Source: Tardiphaga sp.
Lineage (GTDB): Bacteria > Pseudomonadota > Alphaproteobacteria > Rhizobiales > Xanthobacteraceae
NCBI GenBank assembly: GCA_014377915.1
Contig: JACMOT010000184.1
Span: 1-6,022 of the forward strand
Length of the DNA stretch: 6,022 nucleotides
Direction: 5' to 3'
Part shown: piece by piece, positions 1 to 6,021 of the stretch
Numbering within the stretch: position 1 is the first letter of the stretch
Layout of the letters: the number at the start of each line of letters is the position of its first letter
Program-made: the position numbers and the translations under genes
The notes under the pieces: generated by a model
What the model was told of the DNA's origin: nothing
Database searches by the model: none
What the model saw: the letters and a program-made list of their open reading frames with translations, nothing else

Positions 1-930
1 CCGGTCGCCCGGATCGCCGGCCTCATTCTGCTGGTGGTGCTGGTGTGCCTGCCGCTGATCGCCAGGAATTCGCCCTATACGCTGGTGCTCGGCATCGACG
101 TGCTGATCGCGGTGTTGTTTGCCGCCAGCCTGCATTTCATCATGGGGCCGGGCGGCATGCATTCGTTCGGCCACGCCGCCTATTTCGGGCTCGGCGCCTA
201 TGGCACGGCCCTGCTGGTGAAGTGGTTTGCCGCACCGATGGCGCTGGCGCTGGTCGCCGCACCCGTGCTGGCGCTGCTCGGGGCGCTACTGTTCGGCTGG
301 TTCGCGGTGCGGCTGTCCGGCGTCTATCTGGCGATGCTGACGCTGGCCTTCGCGCAGATCGTGTGGGCGGCCGTTTTCCAGTGGGAGACGCTGACCGGCG
401 GCTCCAACGGCGTGCTCGGCGTCTGGCCCTCGGCGCCGTTCGATAGCCGCGGCCCGTTCTATTTCCTGACCCTGGCGCTGGCCGCGGCCGGCGTGCTGCT
501 GTTGCGCAAATTCCTGTTCGCGCCGTTCGGCTATGCGATGCGGGCAGGGCGCGACTCGCCGCTGCGTGCGGAAGCCATCGGCCTCGACGTCAAGCGCGTG
601 CACTGGCTGGCCTTCGCCATTGCCGGTGCGGTATGCGGCGTCGCCGGCGGCCTGTTCGCCTTTGCCAAGGGATCGATCTCGCCGGAAACGATCGGCGTCA
701 GTCGCTCGATCGATGGTCTGGTGATGGTGCTGCTCGGCGGCATCCAGACCCTGACCGGGCCGATCGTCGGGGCCTCCGTCTTCGCCGTCCTGCAGGACAC
801 CATCATGCGATCCACCGAATACTGGCGGGCGCTGCTCGGCGGCATCATCCTGCTGCTGGTGCTGGCGTTCCCGAGCGGCATCGTTGGTGGTTTTCTCAAA
901 CTATTGCCGCGCCGGAAGGCCGCGTCATGA
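1..930 (+). CDS. livM: LivM-type ABC permease, 5'-truncated by window edge
   Basis: Inner-membrane permease of a branched-chain amino acid-type (HAAT) ABC importer, one of the two membrane subunits forming the substrate path. The frame is open from base 1 and 309 residues are visible before the TGA at 928-930. The first in-frame start-type codons, GTG at 34 and 37, fall inside a hydrophobic segment, so the true start is probably upstream of the window. About eight hydrophobic segments are seen, for example visible residues 5-21, 26-48, 78-100, 107-125, 152-168, 202-222, 238-265 and 278-290. GPGGMHSFGHAAYFGLGAYG (49-68) matches the LivM/LivH 'G..SxGHAAFfGiGAY' block. The stretch from A179 to F205, with RAGRDSPLRAEAIG then DVKRVHWLAF, is the cytoplasmic loop that docks on the ATPases. 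The LivM family is well supported; the substrate is not, since HAAT systems also carry aromatic acids, amides and urea. An N-terminal LivH fusion cannot be excluded because the start is missing. Confidence 0.93.
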   Translation, partial: PVARIAGLILLVVLVCLPLIARNSPYTLVLGIDVLIAVLFAASLHFIMGPGGMHSFGHAAYFGLGAYGTALLVKWFAAPMALALVAAPVLALLGALLFGWFAVRLSGVYLAMLTLAFAQIVWAAVFQWETLTGGSNGVLGVWPSAPFDSRGPFYFLTLALAAAGVLLLRKFLFAPFGYAMRAGRDSPLRAEAIGLDVKRVHWLAFAIAGAVCGVAGGLFAFAKGSISPETIGVSRSIDGLVMVLLGGIQTLTGPIVGASVFAVLQDTIMRSTEYWRALLGGIILLLVLAFPSGIVGGFLKLLPRRKAAS

Positions 931-1694
931 GCGACCTGGCCATCCGCTCGCTGTCCAAGGCGTTTGGCGGCGTCCGTGCCGTCAACGACGTCTCGTTCGA
1001 TATCAAGCGCGGCGAATTTCTCGCGCTGATCGGCCCGAACGGCGCCGGCAAGTCGACCTGTTTCAACATGATCAACGGCCAGCTTGCGCCCGACTCCGGC
1101 GAGATCTTTTTCGAGGGCACTTCGCTGATCGGGAAAAAGCCGCGCGACATCTGGCGGCTCGGCATCGGTCGCACCTTCCAGGTGGCGGCGACCTTCAACT
1201 CCATGACGGTGATCGAGAACGTGCAGATGGCGCTGATCTCGCATGCCCGTCAGATCTACCGGCTATGGAAGCCGGCGGCGTCGCTGCACCGCGAGCGCGC
1301 GCTCGAGCTGCTGGCGCCGGTCGGCATGGTCGAGGCCGCCGACCGGCCGAGCCGCGAGCTCGCCTATGGCGACGTCAAGCGCGTCGAGCTGGCAATCGCG
1401 CTGGCCAATGATCCCCGGCTGCTGTTGATGGACGAGCCGACCGCCGGCATGGCGCCGAAGGAGCGTAACGACCTGATCGCGCTGGTGAAACGGCTGGTGA
1501 TCGAGCGCGGCATCTCGGTGCTGTTCACCGAACATTCGATGGACGTGGTGTTCGCCTTTGCCGACCGCATCATCGTGCTGGCGCGCGGAAAACTCATCGC
1601 CGATGGCGATGCGAAGTCAATTCGTGACAATCCGCAGGTCCGCGAAGTCTATTTCGGCACTGGCAAGACCTTTGCCAAGGCGGAGGCGACCTGA
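927..1694 (+). CDS. livG: LivG-type ABC transporter ATPase
   Basis: Cytoplasmic ATPase of the Liv/HAAT importer, 255 aa, the usual LivG length. Visible motifs are Walker A GPNGAGKST (36-44), Q-loop TFQ (Gln85), Walker B LLLMDEPTAG (165-174, catalytic Glu170) and the switch His203 in TEHSMD. The C-terminal REVYFGTGK resembles the LivG tail. The ABC signature is unusual: LAYGDVKR (145-152) instead of LSGGQ. LivG proteins often deviate here (LSYGQ, LPYGD), so this is a family trend and not by itself damage. The start is ATG 927, which overlaps the livM stop as ATGA. It has a GGAAGG ribosome site at 914-919, 7 bases upstream. The frame is open further 5' (through base 633), but that part lies inside livM and is not expected to be translated. 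It should pair with the LivF-type ATPase encoded next. Confidence 0.95.
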   Translation: MSDLAIRSLSKAFGGVRAVNDVSFDIKRGEFLALIGPNGAGKSTCFNMINGQLAPDSGEIFFEGTSLIGKKPRDIWRLGIGRTFQVAATFNSMTVIENVQMALISHARQIYRLWKPAASLHRERALELLAPVGMVEAADRPSRELAYGDVKRVELAIALANDPRLLLMDEPTAGMAPKERNDLIALVKRLVIERGISVLFTEHSMDVVFAFADRIIVLARGKLIADGDAKSIRDNPQVREVYFGTGKTFAKAEAT

Positions 1695-2422
1695 TGACTG
1701 CGCCGATGCTGAATGTCGAGAAGCTGAACGCGTCCTATGGCGCCGCGCAGATCCTGTACGACCTCGATCTTGTGGTCGGCCGCGGCGAAGTGGTGGCCCT
1801 GATGGGTCGCAATGGCGCCGGCAAGACCACCACCATGAAGGCCATCATGGGGCTGATGGCGCAGGCCAGCGGCACCGTCCATTTCAACGGCAGCGATATT
1901 TCCGGCCGACAGCCTTACGAGATTGCGCGGCTCGGCCTCGGTTTCACGCCGGAGGACCGCCGGATCTTTTCCGATCTGACGGTGATGGAAAATCTCGACA
2001 TCGGCCGGCAGCCGCCGCGCTTCTTCAGCGACGGCGTGCCGGCGCCGGTGTGGACCGAGGCCAAGTTGCTGTCGCTGTTTCCGAATCTCGGGGAAATGCC
2101 GAACCGGCCGGGCGGCCGGATGAGCGGCGGCGAGCAGCAGATGCTGACGGTGGCGCGAACCCTGATGGGCAACCCGCTGTTGATCCTGCTCGACGAGCCG
2201 TCCGAGGGCGTGGCCCCCCTGATTGTCGAACTGATGGCCACTACCATCTTGGAGTTGAAAAAAGCCGGCGTCTCGATCCTGCTGTCGGAGCAGAATGTTC
2301 ATTTCGCCAAACTGGTATCGGACAGGGCCTATGTTCTGGAAAAGGGCCAGATCCAGTGGAAGGGTAGTATGACGGAACTGGCGGGCAATCTGGATATCCA
2401 GCGAGCCTACCTGACCGTCTGA
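1694..2422 (+). CDS. livF: LivF-type ABC transporter ATPase
   Basis: Second ATPase of the Liv/HAAT importer, 242 aa, typical for LivF. Visible motifs are Walker A GRNGAGKTT (38-46), the LivF-type Q-loop position TPEDRRIF (Glu87 in place of Gln), signature MSGGEQQM (143-150) and Walker B LLILLDEPSEG (162-172, catalytic Glu168). In the H-loop, LSEQNVHFA has Gln200 where most ABC ATPases have His. The Q-loop Glu and the EQN switch are family features of LivF and separate it cleanly from LivG. The start ATG shares its A with the livG stop (TGATG, 1692-1696). A GGAGG site at 1682-1686 lies 7 bases upstream, so translation is probably coupled. It is the last transport gene of the operon; a 69-bp gap precedes the regulator gene. 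Confidence 0.96.
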   Translation: MTAPMLNVEKLNASYGAAQILYDLDLVVGRGEVVALMGRNGAGKTTTMKAIMGLMAQASGTVHFNGSDISGRQPYEIARLGLGFTPEDRRIFSDLTVMENLDIGRQPPRFFSDGVPAPVWTEAKLLSLFPNLGEMPNRPGGRMSGGEQQMLTVARTLMGNPLLILLDEPSEGVAPLIVELMATTILELKKAGVSILLSEQNVHFAKLVSDRAYVLEKGQIQWKGSMTELAGNLDIQRAYLTV

Positions 2423-2435
2423 GCACTAAACTTCA

Positions 2436-2449
2436 GCTGTTTTTACAGC
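2436..2449. promoter_or_regulatory. 14-bp dyad GCTGT-TTTT-ACAGC, possible MarR operator or weak terminator
   Basis: A perfect 5-bp inverted repeat around a TTTT centre lies 14 bases after the livF stop and 42 bases before the marR start. No U-run follows, so it is a poor intrinsic terminator. MarR-family proteins bind short dyads and often control their own promoter. This dyad also overlaps a -35-like hexamer, which would suit an operator. The sequence shows only the dyad; the role is inferred. Confidence 0.3.
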
Positions 2450-2472
2450 CAGGGATCGTCCATAATTATATC
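2442..2472 (+). promoter_or_regulatory. Candidate sigma-70-type promoter for the MarR gene
   Basis: TTTACA (2442-2447, five of six matches to TTGACA) is followed after 19 bases by TATATC (2467-2472, four of six to TATAAT). The block around 2461-2472 is clearly AT-rich in an otherwise GC-rich region and contains the palindrome ATAATTAT (2462-2469). The spacing is 2 bases longer than ideal. CATAAT at 2461 is a better -10 match but lacks a -35 at proper distance. If real, it gives marR its own start while read-through from the transporter operon remains possible. Confidence 0.35.
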
Positions 2473-2491
2473 AGACCATCGGGGACGAGCG

Positions 2492-2950
2492 ATGTTGAAA
2501 CCGGGCAAGCTAAAAGTCCTCGCGGGCGCCGAGCCGCCGTCCGACTACATCGTCGATTCCCAGGTCGGTTTCCTGATGCGGGTGGCGATGCAGCGCCATA
2601 CCTCGATCTTCATGGCCAACATGATCGAGGACCTGACCCAGACCCAGTTCGCGGTGATGGCCAAGCTGCACGAGGTCGGGCCCTGTTCGCAGAACCATCT
2701 GGGACGGCTGGTCTATCTCGATGCCGCCACCATCAAGGGCGTGGTCGACCGGCTCGGCCTGCGCGGCTTTATCAGCACCGGCGCCGACCCTACCGACCGC
2801 CGTCGCCGCGCGGTATCGCTGACCGAGAAGGGCACTCAGGCGATGGACGCCGCGATCCGCATCGCGGCCGAAATATCAGCGAAGACATTGCGGCCGCTGA
2901 CGGCGGAGGAGCAGCGGACGCTGACACGGCTGTTGAAGAAGATTACCTGA
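2492..2950 (+). CDS. MarR-family winged helix-turn-helix transcriptional regulator
   Basis: A 152-aa DNA-binding regulator of usual MarR length, expected to act as a dimer and often ligand-responsive. The N-terminal helix (about 20-45, VDSQVGFLMRVAMQRHTSIF) would form the dimer and ligand region. LTQTQFAVMAKLHEVG (48-63) is the helix preceding the HTH. SQNHLGRLVYLDAATIKGVVDRL (66-88) covers the HTH with its recognition helix. The wing carries the family motif DPTDRRRRAVSLTEKG (99-114). C-terminal helices (116-150) complete the dimer interface. One cysteine (Cys65) sits at the start of the HTH; no redox role can be claimed. The start ATG 2492 is preceded by GGGGA (2481-2485) at 6 bases. It lies on the same strand 69 bp after livF. 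It may regulate itself, the transporter or the convergent hydroxylase genes; MarR proteins such as NicR control aromatic and heterocycle catabolism. Target and ligand are unknown. Confidence 0.9.
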   Translation: MLKPGKLKVLAGAEPPSDYIVDSQVGFLMRVAMQRHTSIFMANMIEDLTQTQFAVMAKLHEVGPCSQNHLGRLVYLDAATIKGVVDRLGLRGFISTGADPTDRRRRAVSLTEKGTQAMDAAIRIAAEISAKTLRPLTAEEQRTLTRLLKKIT

Positions 2951-3080
2951 AACTGTCATTCTGGGCGGGAGCGGTGCGAGCCGCGAGCGAACCCGGAATA
3001 TCGAAATAGTTTAGCGCTGAACAATTCGGGATTCCGGGTTCGCGTTCGGCTGGCGCCGGCCGCGCCCCGGAATGACAGTT
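2951..3080. repeat. 130-bp nested inverted repeat between convergent genes (dispersed intergenic repeat; possible bidirectional terminator)
   Basis: Outer arms AACTGTCATTCTGGG (2951-2965) and CCCGGAATGACAGTT (3066-3080) are complementary over 15 positions, with one position that becomes a G-U wobble in RNA. Inner arms GCGAACCCGGAAT (2987-2999) and ATTCCGGGTTCGC (3031-3043) are perfectly complementary over 13 bp around a 31-base loop. The stretches between inner and outer arms pair only partly. The element begins at the first base after the marR stop and ends 10 bp from the stop of the opposing large-subunit gene. This sequence style resembles dispersed palindromic repeats I recall from Bradyrhizobium and Rhodopseudomonas intergenic regions. 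A transcript from either side could fold into the hairpin, but no U-tract is present, so the terminator role is only inferred. Confidence 0.8.
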
Positions 3081-3090
3081 TGTGGCGACC

Positions 3091-5400
3091 TCAGCCTCTT
3101 CTGCGCAGCATCGCCCTGATCATTTGCGGCGACACCGGCAGTCGCGTCACCGCGCCGGGCATGCCCAGCGCATCGTCGATCGCCGCCGCGATCGCGGCGC
3201 CGACCGCGTTGGTGCCGCCTTCGCCGGCGCCCTTCAGCCCCATCGGGTTGAGCGGGCTCGGCGCATCCTCGGAGATGATCACCTCGATATGCGGCACTTC
3301 GCTGGCGGTCGGCAGCAGATAGTCGGCCAGCGTCACCGCCAGCGGTTCGCCGCGCTCGTCATAGGTGAATTCCTCATACAGCGCGCCGCCGATGCCCTGC
3401 GCCACGCCGCCGACGATCTGGCCCTCGACCAGCATCGGGTTGACCGCCTTGCCGATGTCATAGGCCACCAGATAGCGCTCGATGGCGATCGCGCCGGTGT
3501 CGCGTGCGAGGCTCACCACCGCGACATGAACGCCGTAGGGGTAGGTCATGTGCCTGGACTCGAACGAAGCTTCGGCGAACAGGCCGGGCGTCTCGTCGCC
3601 GAGCAATTTTGAGCCCGGCGCCAGCGCCGCGGCGATCTGTGCCAGCCGGATCGACGGACCGGCGCTGATGCCGCCGCGCACGATCAGTCCGTCGACGATA
3701 TCGAGATCGCCGGCCGGCGATTGCAGCAGCTCGGAAGCGACCGTCAGCACGCGCTCGCGCAGTTTGGTCGCGGCCAGCCTGGTTGCTTCGCCGGTCATCA
3801 CGGTGACCCGCGAGGCGAAGGCGCCGAGGCCGCGGCCGATCCGGCTGGTCTGGCCGTGGACCACATTGATGCTGTCATAGGTGACGCCAAGCGTATCGGC
3901 GCAGATCTGCGCGATCACGGTCTCGACGCCCTGGCCGACCGAGGCCGCGCCGGTGACGACCTCGACGAGGCCTTTGGTATTAATGGTGATGCGGACGTCA
4001 TCGAACGGGCCGAGTCCGCTCTTCTCGACGAACATGGCGATGCCAGCGCCCACCAACTCGCCGGCCGCGCGTCGCTGCTTGATCCGCGCCTGCAAGGCGG
4101 GCCAGCCGATGCCGTCCAGCGCCTTGCCGAGCAGAAGTTCGTAATCCCCGGAATCCAGCACGATGTCGGTGCCCAGCGTCTCGAGCGCGCGGGTCACCGG
4201 CATCTCGCTCTGGTCGATCAGGTTGCGGCGCCGGATCTCGACGCCGTCGACGCCGACCTGGGCGGCGATGGCATCCATCAGCCGCTCGCGGACAAAGGTA
4301 CTCTCATAGCGCCCTGGCGCACGGTAGGTGCCGCCCGGCGTCTTGTTGGTGAGGCGAATGTGCCCGACGGCGCGATAGGCCGGGACGCGATAGGGGCCGG
4401 GCAGCATCGCCGCCGCAAGGTCGGGGACGGTGGCGGCATGGGTCCGCATATAGCCGCCCTGATCATGGTAGAATTCGTCGTCGATCGCCAGGATGCGGCC
4501 GTCGGCATCAATCGCCGCGCGGACGTGATGGGTCTGCTGCCGCGAATGGTTGGTGGCGATCAGATTTTCGCGGCGGTCCTCGATCCATTTTACGGGACGC
4601 CCCAGCCGCAGCGCGGCGAGGCAGACCAGCACGTCCTCGGGATAGAGCTCGCCGCGCACGCCAAAGCCGCCGCCGACATGGCCCTCGAACAGGTTCATGC
4701 GGCCGGGCGGGCGCCCCAGCATGTTTGCGATCTGGTCGCGATTCCAGTGCGGCACCTTGGCCGCGCCATACATCTCCAGCATGTCGGTGCTGGCGAGATA
4801 GCGGCCGATCGCGCCGCGGGTTTCCAGCGGCACACCGGAATGCCGCCCGATCGACAGCGACAGGCTGACGGTGGCATGCGCCGCCGCAAACGCGGCATCG
4901 ATATCGCCATAGCCTTTGCGGATGATCGCGGGCTCGGTCGGCAGCCCGTCGCGGAATTCTCCGGTCGGGCCGTCGGCCCGCAGGATCACCGGCAGTTCCT
5001 CGATCTCGACCACCACATGTTCGGCGGCGTCTTCGGCGAGATAGGGATCGTCGGCGAACACCACGGCGACGGGATCGCCGACATAGCGCACGCGATCCTT
5101 GGCCAGGATGGTCTGGCGATAGGCCGCGAGCTGTTCGAGTTTGGTCAGGCGAAAATCGATCGGCGGAATCTCGGCGACATCGGCAAACGCCCATGCCGCC
5201 TGCACGCCGGGGATCGCCAATGCCGGCGCCAGATCGACCGAGACGAGATTGCCGTGGGCGTAGCTCGAGCGCACCACGCGCATGTAGAGCTGGTTCGGAA
5301 AGTTGACGTCAGCGGCGAACAGGCCCTGGCCGCGCAGCAGCGGGCCGTCCTCCTTGCGGAGCAGGGACTGGCCGACAAGTCTGGTCCGCTTGTCGCTCAC
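3091..5400 (-). CDS. Molybdopterin-binding large subunit of a xanthine dehydrogenase/CO dehydrogenase-family hydroxylase
   Basis: Catalytic subunit of a molybdenum hydroxylase, which hydroxylates a carbon with water-derived oxygen and passes electrons to the [2Fe-2S] subunit. It has 769 aa, the normal size for stand-alone large subunits (about 760-800). The N-terminal domain (about 7-140) is of the aldehyde oxidase/xanthine dehydrogenase a/b hammerhead type, with VGDPVAVVFADD at 108-119. The Mo-cofactor domains carry GGGFGVRGE (243-251), TYRAPGR (358-364), SVGQGVET (487-494) and GLKGAGEGGTNAVG (721-734), in which Glu727 is the expected catalytic base. The active-site loop lacks the Cys of form I CO dehydrogenase (AYRCSFR) and differs from the AYRGAGR form, so it is not a Cu-Mo CO dehydrogenase. 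The start chosen is GTG at 5400-5398, giving VSDKRTRLVGQ and overlapping the small-subunit stop by 4 bp (GTGA). An ATG 58 codons further upstream would need an N-terminus read out of frame through the small-subunit gene, with no domain similarity. The substrate is unknown. Confidence 0.92.
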   Translation of the reverse strand: MSDKRTRLVGQSLLRKEDGPLLRGQGLFAADVNFPNQLYMRVVRSSYAHGNLVSVDLAPALAIPGVQAAWAFADVAEIPPIDFRLTKLEQLAAYRQTILAKDRVRYVGDPVAVVFADDPYLAEDAAEHVVVEIEELPVILRADGPTGEFRDGLPTEPAIIRKGYGDIDAAFAAAHATVSLSLSIGRHSGVPLETRGAIGRYLASTDMLEMYGAAKVPHWNRDQIANMLGRPPGRMNLFEGHVGGGFGVRGELYPEDVLVCLAALRLGRPVKWIEDRRENLIATNHSRQQTHHVRAAIDADGRILAIDDEFYHDQGGYMRTHAATVPDLAAAMLPGPYRVPAYRAVGHIRLTNKTPGGTYRAPGRYESTFVRERLMDAIAAQVGVDGVEIRRRNLIDQSEMPVTRALETLGTDIVLDSGDYELLLGKALDGIGWPALQARIKQRRAAGELVGAGIAMFVEKSGLGPFDDVRITINTKGLVEVVTGAASVGQGVETVIAQICADTLGVTYDSINVVHGQTSRIGRGLGAFASRVTVMTGEATRLAATKLRERVLTVASELLQSPAGDLDIVDGLIVRGGISAGPSIRLAQIAAALAPGSKLLGDETPGLFAEASFESRHMTYPYGVHVAVVSLARDTGAIAIERYLVAYDIGKAVNPMLVEGQIVGGVAQGIGGALYEEFTYDERGEPLAVTLADYLLPTASEVPHIEVIISEDAPSPLNPMGLKGAGEGGTNAVGAAIAAAIDDALGMPGAVTRLPVSPQMIRAMLRRRG

Positions 5401-5876
5401 GATCGGCGCATCTCGATCGCAGCGGCACGCACCGCCTTGATGATGTTCTGATAGCCGGTGCAGCGGCACAAATTGGACGACAGCACGTCGACCAGGCTTT
5501 CCTCGGAAATGTCCGGCTCCCTCTCCAATACGCCAACCGCGAGCATCAGGAACCCCGGCGTGCAGAAGCCGCATTGCAGGCCGTGGTTCTCCATGAAGGC
5601 GCGCTGCATCGGATGCATTTCATCGCCTTTGGCAAGCCCCTCGACGGTACGGATCGGCTTGCCCGCCGCCTGCTGGGCGAACATCAGGCAGGCGCGCACC
5701 GGCTCGCCATTGACCAGCACCGTGCAGGCACCACAGACGCCGTGCTCGCAGCCAATATGGGTCCCGGTCTGGCCGCATTCCTCGCGGATCGCATCCGCCA
5801 GCGTGCGGCGCGATTCCACTGCGATGGCGTGGTCGCGGCCGTTGATGTTCAGGGTCAGGCTGGTCTTGTCGCTCAT
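5397..5876 (-). CDS. [2Fe-2S] small subunit of the same molybdenum hydroxylase
   Basis: Electron-transfer subunit of 159 aa, typical for CoxS/HcrC-like proteins. The N-terminal plant-type ferredoxin domain has ligands Cys43, Cys48, Cys51 (IGCEHGVCGACTV) and Cys63 (RACL). The C-terminal helical domain has the second cluster ligands Cys102 and Cys105 (QCGFCTPG) and Cys137 and Cys139 (LCRCTGYQNI). All eight ligands are present, so it appears functional. It would carry electrons from the molybdenum centre of the large subunit to FAD or another acceptor. The start ATG 5876 gives MSDKTSLTLNINGR, which leads directly into the first ferredoxin strand. The frame is open to the window edge but has no earlier start codon. 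No strong ribosome site precedes the ATG, which fits translational coupling to an upstream gene whose TGA overlaps it. The stop overlaps the GTG of the large-subunit gene. Confidence 0.95.
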   Translation of the reverse strand: MSDKTSLTLNINGRDHAIAVESRRTLADAIREECGQTGTHIGCEHGVCGACTVLVNGEPVRACLMFAQQAAGKPIRTVEGLAKGDEMHPMQRAFMENHGLQCGFCTPGFLMLAVGVLEREPDISEESLVDVLSSNLCRCTGYQNIIKAVRAAAIEMRRS

Positions 5877-6001
5877 GCGATTTTTCCGTGGCTTGGCAGT
5901 TTTCCGCTGTGGCGCAGCGCGGCCCGAATCCGTTGCGGCGTCGCCGGGAACTTGGCGGTTCGGGTGTCGGACGGCGGCCGCGCCAGCCTGGTTGCCCGGA
6001 T
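5873..6001 (-). CDS. Possible 3' end of the preceding gene in the hydroxylase operon (perhaps the FAD subunit)
   Basis: The frame ending in TGA at 5875-5873, which overlaps the small-subunit ATG as ATGA, is open for 42 codons. It contains LARPPSDTRTAKFPATPQRI and ends HSGKLPSHGKIA. The four-base overlap is the same junction type used elsewhere in this window, and in many related operons the order is FAD subunit, small, large. The PPSDTR-A-F spacing faintly recalls the C-terminus of CO dehydrogenase-type FAD subunits (PPSDxxxSAxYR), but this is too weak to assign. A TAA in the same frame at 6004-6002 closes it just before a C/G homopolymer block, where a sequence error is plausible. No start codon lies in the open part, so as it stands it cannot be a gene by itself. 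It may instead be non-coding leader. Confidence 0.3.
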   Translation of the reverse strand: MRATRLARPPSDTRTAKFPATPQRIRAALRHSGKLPSHGKIA

Positions 6002-6004
6002 TTA

Positions 6005-6021
6005 CCCCCCCCGGGGGGCCC
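6005..6021. other. C8-G6-C3 homopolymer block at the window edge
   Basis: Eight C, six G and three C follow one another at the last bases of the window. Nothing else in the window has comparable single-base runs. It is self-complementary and lies beside a TAA that interrupts the open frame on the minus strand. It may be a contig-end or sequencing artefact, or a genuine low-complexity tract; the sequence alone cannot decide. Confidence 0.5.

Noticed and set aside
531..1244. 237-codon open frame on the minus strand across livM and livG
   Set aside because: It is low in hydrophobic core pattern and crosses the junction of two well-supported plus-strand genes. It is a codon-bias shadow.
1558..2367. 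269-codon plus-strand frame across the end of livG and most of livF
   Set aside because: It is a frame-shifted reading of livF; the real frame has all ABC motifs. It does not indicate a frameshift in livF, which is complete.
2951..3080. CRISPR unit, insertion sequence end or small RNA gene
   Set aside because: There are only nested inverted arms, with no direct repeats, no spacer array and no transposase frame. No promoter was evident for an independent RNA.
3091..5400. Assignment as aerobic CO dehydrogenase CoxL
   Set aside because: The active-site loop is TYRAPGR and lacks the copper-binding Cys of AYRCSFR, and no CoxM is visible.
3721..5451. 576-codon open frame on the plus strand opposite the large-subunit gene
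   Set aside because: It is a GC-rich antisense shadow. The translation is rich in Arg, Ala, Gly, His and Asp with no recognisable domain, and the minus strand carries a clear conserved enzyme over the same bases.
5401..5574. 58-residue N-terminal extension of the large subunit from an upstream ATG
   Set aside because: It lies fully inside the small-subunit gene in another frame, shows no domain similarity, and the GTG at 5400 gives the expected family N-terminus with a GTGA overlap.
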